A DNA stretch of 64,000 bases from NCBI GenBank assembly GCA_034770075.1, contig CM068385.1, forward strand, positions 45,096,721 through 45,160,720. Reading direction: 5' to 3'. Source of the stretch: Aralia elata. Lineage: Eukaryota; Streptophyta; Magnoliopsida; Apiales; Araliaceae. Of the stretch, positions 1-9,269 are shown piece by piece (within the stretch, counting starts at the first letter, position 1; every line of letters begins with the position of its first letter). Both the position numbers and the translations under genes were made by a program. The notes under the pieces are model-generated. The model saw nothing but the letters and a program-made list of their open reading frames with translations. It had not been told where the DNA came from and ran no database searches.

Positions 1-1724
1 GTTTTCACGTCCATTTGCCAGATCTCGTAGTCATAATAAGCTGCAATTGCAAGCAAAATCCGAATGGACTTGAGCATAGCTACTGGTGAGAAGGTTTCAT
101 CATAGTCAACTACTTGTCTTTGTTTAAAACCTTTTGCAACCAGTCGGGCCTTATAGGTCTCTACCTTGCCATCTGCTCCAGTCTTTCTCTTAAAGACCCA
201 TTTACACCCAATAGGCTTAATGCCCTCAGGTGGTGAAACCAAAGTCCATACTAGGTTTTCATACATGGAGTCCATCTCGGATTTCATGGCTTCTAGCCAT
301 TTCTCTGAGTCTTCACTACTCATAGCCTCTTCGTAAGTCAATGGATCATCATCATCTATGATGCGTACCTCATCATCATCCTCTATGATGAATCCATACC
401 TCTCAGGTATTGTCGGTACTCTTCCAGATTTACGAATAGGTAGTGGTACAATAGGTTCTTCTACTTGGTCAGGTACCTGACTTTGATCCGTAGTATTTTG
501 TGGTTCTTGAACTTCTTCAAGATATATCTTACTCCCAATGATCCCTTTAAGGATAAACTCCTTTTCCAAGAAGGCAGCATGTTTCGCAACAAACACCTTT
601 TGATCAGTAGGATGATAGAAATAATACCCTGATGTTTCTTTAGGGTATCCCACAAATCTACATTTGTCGGATCTAGTCTTCAGCTTATCATGCTCAAACC
701 TTTTGACATAAGCTGGACAACACCAAGTCTTAACATGCTTAAGATTTGGTTTTCTCCCTGTCCATATCTCATATGGAGTCTTTGGGACGGATTTGGTAGG
801 TACCTTGTTAAGTAGGTATGCAGCCGATTCTAGGGCATAACCCCAGAAGGATACTGGAAGGTCGGTAAAACTCATCATGGAACGAACCATGTCCAACAAT
901 GTTCGATTTCTCCTTTCAGATACACCATTCAACTGTGGCATCCCTGGTGGAGTCCATTGTGAGATTATACCATTTTCTTTGAGATAATTGAGAAACTCAT
1001 TGGTCAAGTATTCCCCTCCTCGATCTGATCGAAGAATCTTAATACTCTTACCAGTTTGTTTCTCTACTTCACTTCTGAATTCTTTGAACTTTTCAAACGA
1101 TTCAGATTTGTATTTCATTAAATACACATATCCAAATCTAGAATGATCATCAGTGAAAGTAATAAAATAAGAATACCCTCCTCGTGCATTCGTTGTCATA
1201 GGTCCACAAACGTCTGTGTGTACCAACGCTAACAACTCTGTAACTCTTTCTCCTTTTCCACTAAAAGGAGATTTAGTCATCTTACCCATGAGACAAGATT
1301 CACAAGTTGGATATGATTCGTAGTCAGATAGCTCTAAAAGCCCATCTTTATGCAACTTGGATAATCTTGTTTCATTGATATGACCGAGTCTACAGTGCCA
1401 CATAAAGGTATAATTAACATCATCTCTTTTTCTTTTCTTAGTTTGTTCAATTTGAAGTATATTTTCATGCAAGTCAAGTATGCAAAGTCCATTCAGTAAA
1501 TTGCCAACACCATATAAAACATTTTTATTATAAATAGAACAACTGTTGTTCTTTATTATAATATCAAAACCATCCATATCCAATACAGAAATTGAAATAA
1601 TGTTTCTAATGAGTGTTGGAACATAATAACAGTTATTTAAACTAATGAACTTGCCCGAAGGCAGTGCTAAACAATAAGTCCCTACAGCCAATGCAGCAAC
1701 CTTTGCTCCATTTCCCACTCGTAG
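1..1724 (-). CDS. pol: Copia-A pol, partial: integrase and start of reverse transcriptase
   Basis: Reading the minus strand from 1724 down to base 1 gives one open frame of about 570 codons that leaves the window. In order I see a pre-integrase zinc region (WHCRLGH, then CESCLMGK), an integrase core with LVHTDVCGP, LRSDRGGEY and GVSERRNRT (the D, D and E residues), an acidic linker, and the RT start with GCKWVFKRKTG and YKARLVAKGF. The order protease-integrase-RT is diagnostic of Ty1/copia. The product would cut and join element DNA into the genome and copy its RNA. The frame is one base out of step with gag: the codons for LRVGNG near 1710-1724 are in the pol frame and the residues before them are in the gag frame, so a single-base indel separates them. 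Otherwise I found no stop in the stretches I translated. Confidence 0.9.
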
Positions 1725-2701
1725 ACGACTTCATCCATGTTCAGCTTCCTACTTCTGCTTAGTCCCTGCATATTATTACATATGTGAGAACTACAGCCGG
1801 TATCTAATACCCAAGTAGAATTTTGACTTTCAGAAAAATTAATTTCAATCATGAACAAACCTAGATCGGAAGTCGAAGCTTCTCCAAGCTTCTTTTGGTC
1901 CGCAAGATACTCCTTGCAGTTCCTCTTCCAATGTCCTGGCTTATTGCAATGGTAGCAAATTCCCTTGCTATCTGGATCAGGTTTCTTATTATCCTTTCTC
2001 TTCGCCTTGCCCTTAGCCTTCTTGTTTTTCTTCTTTTCAGAAGATACCTTGGGCCTCTTCCTTTTCTTGGAAGAATCATCCACTAGTAAGACTTGGTTCT
2101 TGTTGGATGAGAAGTGACCTTCAGCAGTTTTCAGCATGTTAAGTAACTCAGGCAAATTGACGTCCAACTTATTCATGTGAAAATTCACAACAAATTGTGA
2201 GAAGGTATCCGGGAGTGACTGCAAGATCAAATCTTGACTTAACTCCCCATCCATCACGAACCCAAGCTGTCCAAGTTGTTCAATCAGATTGATCATCTTA
2301 AGGACTTGAGTCTCAACAGCAGTGTCCTCGGTCATACGAGATCGGAAGAGCTCCTTAGATATCTGATATCTAGCAGTCCTACTTTGCTCACCATACAACT
2401 CTTTGAGGTGCAGCAATATAGTAGGAGCATCCATAGTTTCATGCTGACGCTGAAACTCGTTACTCATGGATGCGAGCATGATGCATTGAGCCAAGATTGT
2501 ATCATCTTGCCACTTTCTAAAAGTAGCAATCTCTTCCTCAGAGGTTGTTTCTGCAACACTTGCAGGGACTGGCGAATTTAGGACATAAGAAATCTTTTCA
2601 GCAGTGAGAACAATTCTCAGATTCCTTAACCAGTCCGTGTAATTCGGTCTGGTCAATTTGTTAGCATCAAGTATGCTACGCAGTGATAGTGAGTTTGACA
2701 T
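1682..2701 (-). CDS. gag: Copia-A gag with protease start
   Basis: A 339-codon frame whose ATG at 2701 starts the copia-type Gag N-terminus (LDANKLTRPNYTDWLRN). A UBN2/retrotran_gag-like helical region fills roughly residues 20-190. A lysine-rich stretch follows, then a CCHC zinc knuckle (CYHCNKPGHWKRNC, residues 249-262), the nucleocapsid part that binds RNA. The aspartic protease active site DTGCSSH is at residues 300-306. The last 15 or so residues are out of frame, because protease continues in the neighbouring frame after a one-base indel near 1724-1735. In a working copia element gag and pol form one open frame, so this copy is broken at that point. The frame order and strand show that the element reads right to left. 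Confidence 0.9.
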   Translation of the reverse strand: MSNSLSLRSILDANKLTRPNYTDWLRNLRIVLTAEKISYVLNSPVPASVAETTSEEEIATFRKWQDDTILAQCIMLASMSNEFQRQHETMDAPTILLHLKELYGEQSRTARYQISKELFRSRMTEDTAVETQVLKMINLIEQLGQLGFVMDGELSQDLILQSLPDTFSQFVVNFHMNKLDVNLPELLNMLKTAEGHFSSNKNQVLLVDDSSKKRKRPKVSSEKKKNKKAKGKAKRKDNKKPDPDSKGICYHCNKPGHWKRNCKEYLADQKKLGEASTSDLGLFMIEINFSESQNSTWVLDTGCSSHICNNMQGLSRSRKLNMDEVVYEWEMEQRLLHWL

Positions 2702-3209
2702 TTTTAAATTCTACATGTGAAATAGACAACATTTTAGCATTCATTCATTTAATTAATTACCAAAATAAATTAGGTCTTTATTTAAATTGGTATCTCCCAC
2801 TATTTTTCATCAAACTATATTACCCTCAATATATAGTTCGGCAAATCTAATTAAAGTTTTGCTAGTGAGATTAAGGACCCCATTTCAAATGTATATAACT
2901 TTGTGGTGACACAACAAACGATATATAAATAAATAGGTAGACAACTATTGTCAATTACATCACTATGTAACTCTTTTTATTTTGCCTCTTAGATTATTTT
3001 GATCAAGTGGTGACACATCCGAATCAAAATTATCCAAGTTAAGTCCAACCTAGCACTTCCATATATTCGAAAGAAAAACACTGTCCTTGTGGTGACACAA
3101 CAAAACAGCATCGTTTAGTCTATTTATAAGCATCAAATGTGATAAAGCAACATCTTAAATATTTAATACTTACCTTGTGGTGACACAACAAACTCATATT
3201 AAACATTTA
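2702..3209 (-). other. Copia-A 5' leader with repeated 20-base motif
   Basis: This is non-coding AT-rich sequence upstream (in minus-strand sense) of Copia-A gag. The motif CCTTGTGGTGACACAACAAA or a close variant occurs at about 2899-2918, 3085-3104 and 3173-3192, with a shorter form at 3007-3017, spaced about 80-110 bases apart. The copia primer site and 5' LTR are not visible before Tat-1 interrupts the leader at 3215. Confidence 0.6.
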
Positions 3210-3214
3210 ATACT
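3210..3214. repeat. Target site duplication of Tat-1, left copy (ATACT)
   Basis: ATACT directly precedes the 5' LTR and is repeated exactly at 20812-20816 after the 3' LTR. Five bases is the usual duplication for Ty3/gypsy integrase. Confidence 0.95.
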
Positions 3215-5213
3215 TGTAGACACCCAAATTTTGTACTTCGTATACTAACCGTGACAGGAGGGCAAAATCGTCAAATTGAACCGGCCCGCAGGAGCGAAGA
3301 ATGGGCACAAGTGCGCACACTCGACGCCACCGCGACGATTTGCAGTCAAAACCGACGTGACCACAAGGCCATCCGAAATGAGCATTCCCGAACAATGTGT
3401 CCCGTCTCACGGTAATTCCCGGACTGCAAAATACAGGCCTTTCGGCGAAAACCGACAGCACGACGCGAGAATCGAGGTGCGGTGCGGAAACCGAGGAGAA
3501 TTAAATAACTAAAGTGCATGGCGGGCTGAGTGCATGGCGGGCTAAGGCTAGCCTACTTCAGCACAATTCCTTCATTCATTCAGCAGAGAAGCGAGAGAGA
3601 GAGCAGCAGATCGGCAGGAGCAGAAGAATAACAGCAGCAGCAGCTCGGGAATTGGAGGAAAAATAACATAATTTTGCAACAAAAGAGGAGAGAAAGAGAG
3701 AAAAAAGAGAGGAATAATATTCTCGTGATTTGATTGTATCACATATAATTCTTCTCCTATTCAAATACACAAGTTTACATCCATTTGAGATCATTTGCAA
3801 GGTAAAAATTCCCTTTGTTATAGCAATTTATATCATTTTATTTGGTTAAATTAAATGTAGTTTTCATGTAATTGGTGATGGAATAATGAATTAGGGATTA
3901 TTAGTGAGGGTTCCATCGGAACAAAATTCTTCCTAATAACCCGATGAGATTTATTTATTGATTTTTTGTTTGTTTTCACGGTACTATATTGGGCGTGGTT
4001 TCTTTAGATCGCTATTTTAGATTGTCTTGGTATTGTTAGATTATCCGTGTTAATTATTTCTTGTAATATCCGGTTGGGGGTGTGTGGAAATTTGGTTGTG
4101 AGCCTAGGAAAGCGACCCCGTGGTCCAAATCCGATGATGGACCCCTTTTGATGTAAGAAGTAGGAATGATGTAGTTTTCATTGTAAATATGTAATCGTCG
4201 GGCCTTAAAACGACGCTAAGGCGAGAATCGTGTTTAAGGCCCCGTCATAGTGAAGGTATGCGATTGTTGGCGTTCGAGGTTATTTTGATGGCTTACATGC
4301 CCATGAATAACCCCAACGCATTTTAATGCTTGATTTGATTTATGACCCAAAAATTGATTTCAAAGCTAAACAATAACGATTTTCATAAAACAAATCAAAC
4401 TAGGTTATTAGCTTCACGAGGGTAAGAAATTGGGAGTGCTAATGAATGTCCGATTCTTTTTAACGAGAAAGGCAAAAGAAAGATCGTTTTTAATACATCA
4501 CAAAAAATTGGTTTTATTAGAAACAAGTAAACGTTTTATTAAATCTTTGTGCATAGGGTTAAAGAGATCCTAGAGGTGGCCCATCATTTGAATTATGAGA
4601 GCAACGTATAGATCTCGAATCCTATTTTTGACAAAGGTTTAGAAAATTCTTGTTTTGCCAAAATGACACCTAATGCAATATCACAGTTTTGACAATTAAA
4701 ATCAAACATTTTCTCATAAAGCTTTCTCGTATAAACCGAAGGACATTCTGAAGCATTCCCAAAAGAAAACACGACTTTTTTTCCAAAAAATCCAAATGAT
4801 TTCCTCATGCAAACTCACCATCACATTCACAAAGGCACACACACACACACGCACACATACACATTTCATGAATTAACAGGATAGGAAAGTATCAAAAATT
4901 GCGGTAACCGTGTTTCACGGAAGTCGGGGGTGTGCTAACACCTTCCCCTCGCTTAAGCAAGCCCGCCGAACTCTATGAATCTCGGTTTTGCAGACCAATT
5001 AATTCGGAGTCACATATGAGCCAGCGATTTATAAAAAACAAAAACTCGGATGAGTTGGTACATCCATTTCAAATATACCAACTGGCGACTCTGGTTAATT
5101 GGCTCATCATAAAAAACGATCTTTCAAAACCCCGTCGACATTAATGCCGATCTTTTCCAAAAATCATCTAATAAAAGGCTAAAATCGGAAAGGACGAGAA
5201 ACCGGCGTCGACA
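3215..5213 (+). repeat. Tat-1 5' LTR
   Basis: 1999 bases, TG...CA ends. Nearly identical to the 3' LTR (18762-20811) except for the loss of a palindromic cassette of about 55 bases near 3546-3555, plus scattered substitutions. It carries the conserved stem-loop at 4200-4242, a CA microsatellite near 4840, and a primer-site look-alike at 5093-5104. No clear TATA box was recognised. Confidence 0.95.
4200..4242 (+). other. Conserved LTR stem-loop (Tat-1 5' LTR)
   Basis: GGGCCTTAAA at 4200-4209 and its exact reverse complement TTTAAGGCCC at 4233-4242 enclose a 23-base loop. The same perfect arms occur in all five Tat LTRs in the window. A transcript covering this part of the LTR could fold here. 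Confidence 0.6.
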
Positions 5214-5215
5214 GC

Positions 5216-5234
5216 TGGCGACTCTGCTGGGGAC
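5216..5234 (+). other. Primer binding site of Tat-1
   Basis: TGGCGACTCTGCTGGGGAC starts two bases after the LTR. It complements a tRNA 3' end of tRNA-Arg type (ending GAGTCGCCA), the primer known for Ogre/Tat elements. The tRNA assignment is from memory and should be aligned to real tRNAs. Confidence 0.85.
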
Positions 5235-5964
5235 ATTAGAGGGCTTAAGCCGCGTTCAAAATCTTGATGCTATCCTATCCTTTAAAAAATCATAAAATGT
5301 GTGTATGTGCGATATTTTGATTTTTTACTTTTGTTGTGTGAATGTGTGTTTTGCCCAATAAATGAATGATTTGAATGGGATTGTTTTACTTTAGAGTAAT
5401 CATTTGCATACGGTGAGGACGATGAATGTGAATGTATGTTGAGAGTGTACCTCCTCCTGAGGCGAACCTGTCGGTTGCTTATTACTGGACATCGAAGGGG
5501 GCTGCTCCCCGGAGATGGCTCAGGAAAACGCACCACCCATAATCCGCTCCAATCGAAAGGATTCAGACGAGTAGATTGCGAAGATGTGGGAACCTTCATG
5601 CCGAAAAGCCCGTGAGAGTAACCCTAGGATAGGTCAGCCTCAGATTAACCCAACGCAGGAAAAGTCTCTTCATGCCTTTTTACATTCACACGTATAAATG
5701 TCATGATCCCATTCATATATGCCTCCCCTATTGTCAAAAGAAAGTACTAACCTCCATGTTTTGCAGGGAATAGCTGGGGAAGCATAATAAAGTCATGTTT
5801 AGCATTTGTTATTGCATTAAAGGACTACTAACTTTCTTTTTTACAAGGAAAGATTAAAAAATCCAAAACACGAAAGTTACAGCTTTAGCATGCATCCATA
5901 TCCTCTCATTGCCCAGGACTAAATTTCGAACCGTTGTTTCTGTAGGATTGCTCCTCAAACACGT
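5235..5964 (+). other. Tat-1 untranslated leader
   Basis: About 730 bases between primer site and gag. No convincing gene: the ORFs here are short and unlike any family. The first half is shared with Tat-2, Tat-3 and Tat-4, including a block around 5400-5600 kept in all four, which may hold packaging or dimerisation signals (inference). The extra ORF found here in legume Ogre is absent. Confidence 0.6.
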
Positions 5965-8565
5965 TTGCAGTCTAGAAGGGCCAAAAACTCTACATCCGAA
6001 ATGGCTGATCTCCCACCTACTAATCCTGGTTCCATATCTAGGGAGGAGTTTGATGACTTTAAAAAACAAATGTTGGAGATGGCCATAATGCCGAAGGAAC
6101 AATTGCTACCTCGACAGGATCCACCTAAAGAGGATCCACCCCAACCTAAGGGCGAGCCAGTTGTCCCAAAGACCATTCCCGTACCTAACAAAACAGTGAT
6201 TACTATCCCGGAAGAGGGAGATACGGATGACCTGCGAAAGAAAATGAGACAAATAGAGGAAACTATCCAATCTATGAAGGGCATAGGGTCACTAGGCAGG
6301 GTTAATTATTCGGATCTATGTGTTTTCCCCGGAACCAGATACCCGGAGAAATTTAAAATTCCCGAATTTGAGAAATACAATGGGAAGGGGGATCCTTATA
6401 CCCATCTAAAAATCTACATTGGGGAGCTGGGATCTTATGCAGAAGACGAAGGTCTAAGGATGCAATTATTCCAAAAAAGCCTGACAGGAGAGGCGAGAAT
6501 CTGGTATGCCCGTCTTGACAATGCCCGGATCCATAATTGGGAGGAGTTGGCCCACACCTTCTTAACACAGTATAGCTTCCAGGCACAAATGGCCCCTGAT
6601 AGATACCAAATGACAAAAGTTAAGAAGCAACCCAGGGAATCCTTCAGGGATTATGCACAACGATGGAGGGGTATGGCCGCACAAGTGAATCCCCCGATGA
6701 GCGAGTCGGAGATGGTGATGACCTTCGTAGATATTCAAGAGGCCCCTTATTATGAGCAGGTTATATCAGGGATTGGCAGGCCTTTTGCTGAGATGATTAA
6801 ACACGGAGAAATGGTGGATATGGGTTTGAAGTCTGGTAAGATTCGGGATTTCACGGCTTTGGAAACGGCTGCAGAACAAATACAGAGTGGAAATTATGGC
6901 AGCACTTCCAGTAGGGTGCAAAAGAAAAAGGAGGAGGATGTTTCCCTCATCCTTCAGGGGTCACCTAGAAAGGCAGAAAGCAATCTTCCAGTACAGGTGC
7001 AGAGGGTAGGGCCATCCCGACAGCCTAACTTCACTAATCAGAGGGCGGAAGGGCGAAGGAGATTCGAGGCCTCACAAAATCGAGTATTCACCCCACTCGG
7101 GGATCCTCTTAAGCGGATTCTAGCGGTATTGATAGCCCAAAAGAAGATAGTCGATTTGGCACCCCCGAGTGACCCGAAGGGAAGAAGGTTTGACCCAAGC
7201 AAGCGATGCGCATACCACTCCGGTTCCCCTGGTCATGATACGCAGGACTGTTGGATGTTGAAGCACAGAATCCAGAACTTGATTGACAGTGGAGAAATTG
7301 TGGTGGAACAGCCGGACTCCCCAAATGTTAAGGTCAATCCCCTGCCAAGGCATGATGGAGGAGGGGTCAATGTGGCGGAGGCCAGTGAAGCCGAGGGGCC
7401 GTCAAGGCTGAACTATGTGAAGAAAATTGAGGAAATAATCAACATGATAAGTGATCACGGGAGTGCACGGGGAGCGCCCATTAGGTTGATGGGTGTAAGT
7501 AGAAATACCACGGAGGGACCTGTCAAGTTGGCGGCTCCAAAACCCCTCATCCTTGCAGCGAGGCCGCAAATCCCGGTCAGCAATCTAAAGACGGTACCAT
7601 GGAATTATGGGGGGGTGTCAGAGGAAGCGGCCAGTTGTGCTTCTGTGACAACAAAGGGAAATCCTTTGTATCTTCCTGGTCGAGTCCTTGAGAACAAAAC
7701 AAAGAAAAATGAAGAGATCTCCGAGGAGAAAGCCATAGAATTCTTGAAGAGGATGGATCATCCGGAAGCAAGAGGGATCCAGATATTAAGCGAGGAGTCG
7801 ACCCTGACACCAATCATGGACTTGGTGTTATCGTCCAATGATCATTGCAGAACCCTGGCAAAAGTCCTGGAAGAGGCATACGTTCCCAAAGAAATTAGCA
7901 AGGAAGGTTTCGGCCATCTGGTGGACCACCTGTTGGAGAGTGATGTAATATCATTTACGGATGACGATATCCCCAAGGAGGGAAGGGGGCATCGAAAGCC
8001 GCTACATATTGCGGTAATCTCCTCAGGTTATATCATGAATGGGGTGCTGATTGATGGGGGATCGGCATTGAATATATGTCCCCTCAGCACATTACAGAAG
8101 ATGAACATCAATCCCAAGCGCCTACGGGCCAGTCATGTAGTGGTGCGAGCCTTCGATGGTTCCCGGAGGGATACAATTGGAAAGATAAAATTGCTGGTGG
8201 AAATAGGACCTTGTACTTTTGATATCTCTTTCCAAGTCCTAGACATTGCAGCCAGTTGTAACCTGTTATTGGGGAGGCCGTGGATACACATGGCCGGGGC
8301 AGTTCCTTCCACGCTACACCAGCAAATCAAACTTATCATCGACGGGAATCTGGTGACAATCTCGGCAGAGTGTGATGACCCTTCTCCTTCCAGGGTTGGC
8401 CTGCCGGTAATCAATGTGGACGAATCAGCAGTACCTGCCAGTTTTCAGGCACTGGAAATCAGCACTCCCCACTACAGATGCCTGGGAGCCCCAGCCGTGA
8501 AATCAGCACTCTCCAGAACTTACCTTCGTTGTAAAAGAAATGATGAAAATAAAATTCCAACCTAG
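5965..8565 (+). CDS. gag-pro: Tat-1 Gag-protease
   Basis: An 866-codon frame. Residues 12-120 are a proline- and charge-rich N-terminus. A Retrotrans_gag capsid domain lies at about 118-265 (KFKIPEFEKYNGKGDP, then GEARIWYARL). A Tat-type knuckle, CAYHSGSPGHDTQDC, starts at residue 415. The aspartic protease active site VLIDGGSALN has its catalytic Asp at about residue 697, followed by the LLGRPWI motif of the flap and C-terminal part. It would form the virus-like particle and process the polyprotein. The first ATG is at 5965; an in-frame ATG at 6001 (MADLPP) is an equally likely start. The frame ends in TAG at 8563-8565, while the G-patch segment continues in another frame from about 8500-8540, so a one-base indel or a frameshift site separates them. 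Confidence 0.92.
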   Translation: MQSRRAKNSTSEMADLPPTNPGSISREEFDDFKKQMLEMAIMPKEQLLPRQDPPKEDPPQPKGEPVVPKTIPVPNKTVITIPEEGDTDDLRKKMRQIEETIQSMKGIGSLGRVNYSDLCVFPGTRYPEKFKIPEFEKYNGKGDPYTHLKIYIGELGSYAEDEGLRMQLFQKSLTGEARIWYARLDNARIHNWEELAHTFLTQYSFQAQMAPDRYQMTKVKKQPRESFRDYAQRWRGMAAQVNPPMSESEMVMTFVDIQEAPYYEQVISGIGRPFAEMIKHGEMVDMGLKSGKIRDFTALETAAEQIQSGNYGSTSSRVQKKKEEDVSLILQGSPRKAESNLPVQVQRVGPSRQPNFTNQRAEGRRRFEASQNRVFTPLGDPLKRILAVLIAQKKIVDLAPPSDPKGRRFDPSKRCAYHSGSPGHDTQDCWMLKHRIQNLIDSGEIVVEQPDSPNVKVNPLPRHDGGGVNVAEASEAEGPSRLNYVKKIEEIINMISDHGSARGAPIRLMGVSRNTTEGPVKLAAPKPLILAARPQIPVSNLKTVPWNYGGVSEEAASCASVTTKGNPLYLPGRVLENKTKKNEEISEEKAIEFLKRMDHPEARGIQILSEESTLTPIMDLVLSSNDHCRTLAKVLEEAYVPKEISKEGFGHLVDHLLESDVISFTDDDIPKEGRGHRKPLHIAVISSGYIMNGVLIDGGSALNICPLSTLQKMNINPKRLRASHVVVRAFDGSRRDTIGKIKLLVEIGPCTFDISFQVLDIAASCNLLLGRPWIHMAGAVPSTLHQQIKLIIDGNLVTISAECDDPSPSRVGLPVINVDESAVPASFQALEISTPHYRCLGAPAVKSALSRTYLRCKRNDENKIPT

Positions 8566-9106
8566 ACAGGGGTTAGGAAAGAGTAGCCAAGGAATCACCG
8601 AGCCCATTCAATTACCCCATCAGATAGGTAAAGCAGGTTTGGGATATCATGAAGGCATAGCAAGGAGACACCGTCAGGGCGTGGCCCCGATTCGACTGGT
8701 TGGCAGTCCGGTGACCAAGGTCAATAATGAACTAGGGACTAGCGAGCCTGTGATTGGGACAGGGGATGAAGAATTGACCCCCACAAATGATGAGTCGACC
8801 AGGAGGGAAAGTTTCCTACAGGAGGTCGCGCAGAAGTTTGAAACCAGGTGCTATATCCCCGGACAATTAACAAGCAATGGAGAGGGGACGGATGTTGTAA
8901 CACCACCGGAAGCCCAACAAGGTGTGTCTGTCATCGATTGGGCAGGGCTAATTATTCCTGAAGAAGGTAGGAAGGTGGACTCAGGCGACGTGGCCGTAGT
9001 CATCGGGGAAGTGTCCGATATGAAGCCGCCTTTTATCCAGCGCATTTCATTTGACCTGACCATCGACAACTGGACCATGAAACCAGTAATATCCAAGCAA
9101 GGGTAA
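8540..9106 (+). CDS. Tat-1 G-patch segment, end of the unspliced gag-pro frame
   Basis: 188 codons from ATG 8540, overlapping the end of gag-pro by 26 bases. The N-terminus (FQPRQGLGK, then GKAGLGY) matches the G-patch motif that follows protease in Tat elements, a glycine-rich RNA-binding module. The rest is low-complexity acidic and unrecognised. In the family this segment is fused to protease, so the ATG is probably not a true start and the break is a frameshift lesion or a recoding site. The stop TAA is at 9104-9106, exactly over the intron donor. Unspliced RNA therefore ends Gag-Pro here, and spliced RNA reads on into pol. Confidence 0.75.
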   Translation: MMKIKFQPRQGLGKSSQGITEPIQLPHQIGKAGLGYHEGIARRHRQGVAPIRLVGSPVTKVNNELGTSEPVIGTGDEELTPTNDESTRRESFLQEVAQKFETRCYIPGQLTSNGEGTDVVTPPEAQQGVSVIDWAGLIIPEEGRKVDSGDVAVVIGEVSDMKPPFIQRISFDLTIDNWTMKPVISKQG

Positions 9107-9269
9107 AACCCGACATCAGGGTGGTAGACCCTAGAGGATGGGGATGAAGAAGTTTATTTTTGTTTGTTGTTTTGTATTTTGCATAATTATGTCGTTTCTT
9201 CATGTTATCTGAAAATGTGATCGTTGTGGAAAATAACTTATATATGACAAGTATTTTGTTTCATGTCAG
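9103..9269 (+). other. Intron between gag-pro and pol of Tat-1 (sense strand)
   Basis: Donor GG/GTAAAA at 9103, acceptor in a T-rich context ending TTTCATGTCAG at 9269, length 167. The upstream frame leaves two bases and the downstream exon supplies the third, so removal puts 8540-9102 in phase with the RT frame. Tat-3 and Tat-4 keep matching donor and acceptor 174 bases apart. An intron at this place, partly spliced to set the Gag-Pro to Pol ratio, is established for Ogre. Its use here is inferred. Confidence 0.8.

Noticed and set aside
3276..3512. ORFs in Tat LTRs, such as 3276-3512 and 3576-3800 with copies at 18823 and 19177
   Set aside because: They recur only because LTRs are repeated; they are unlike any protein and cover the non-coding LTR.
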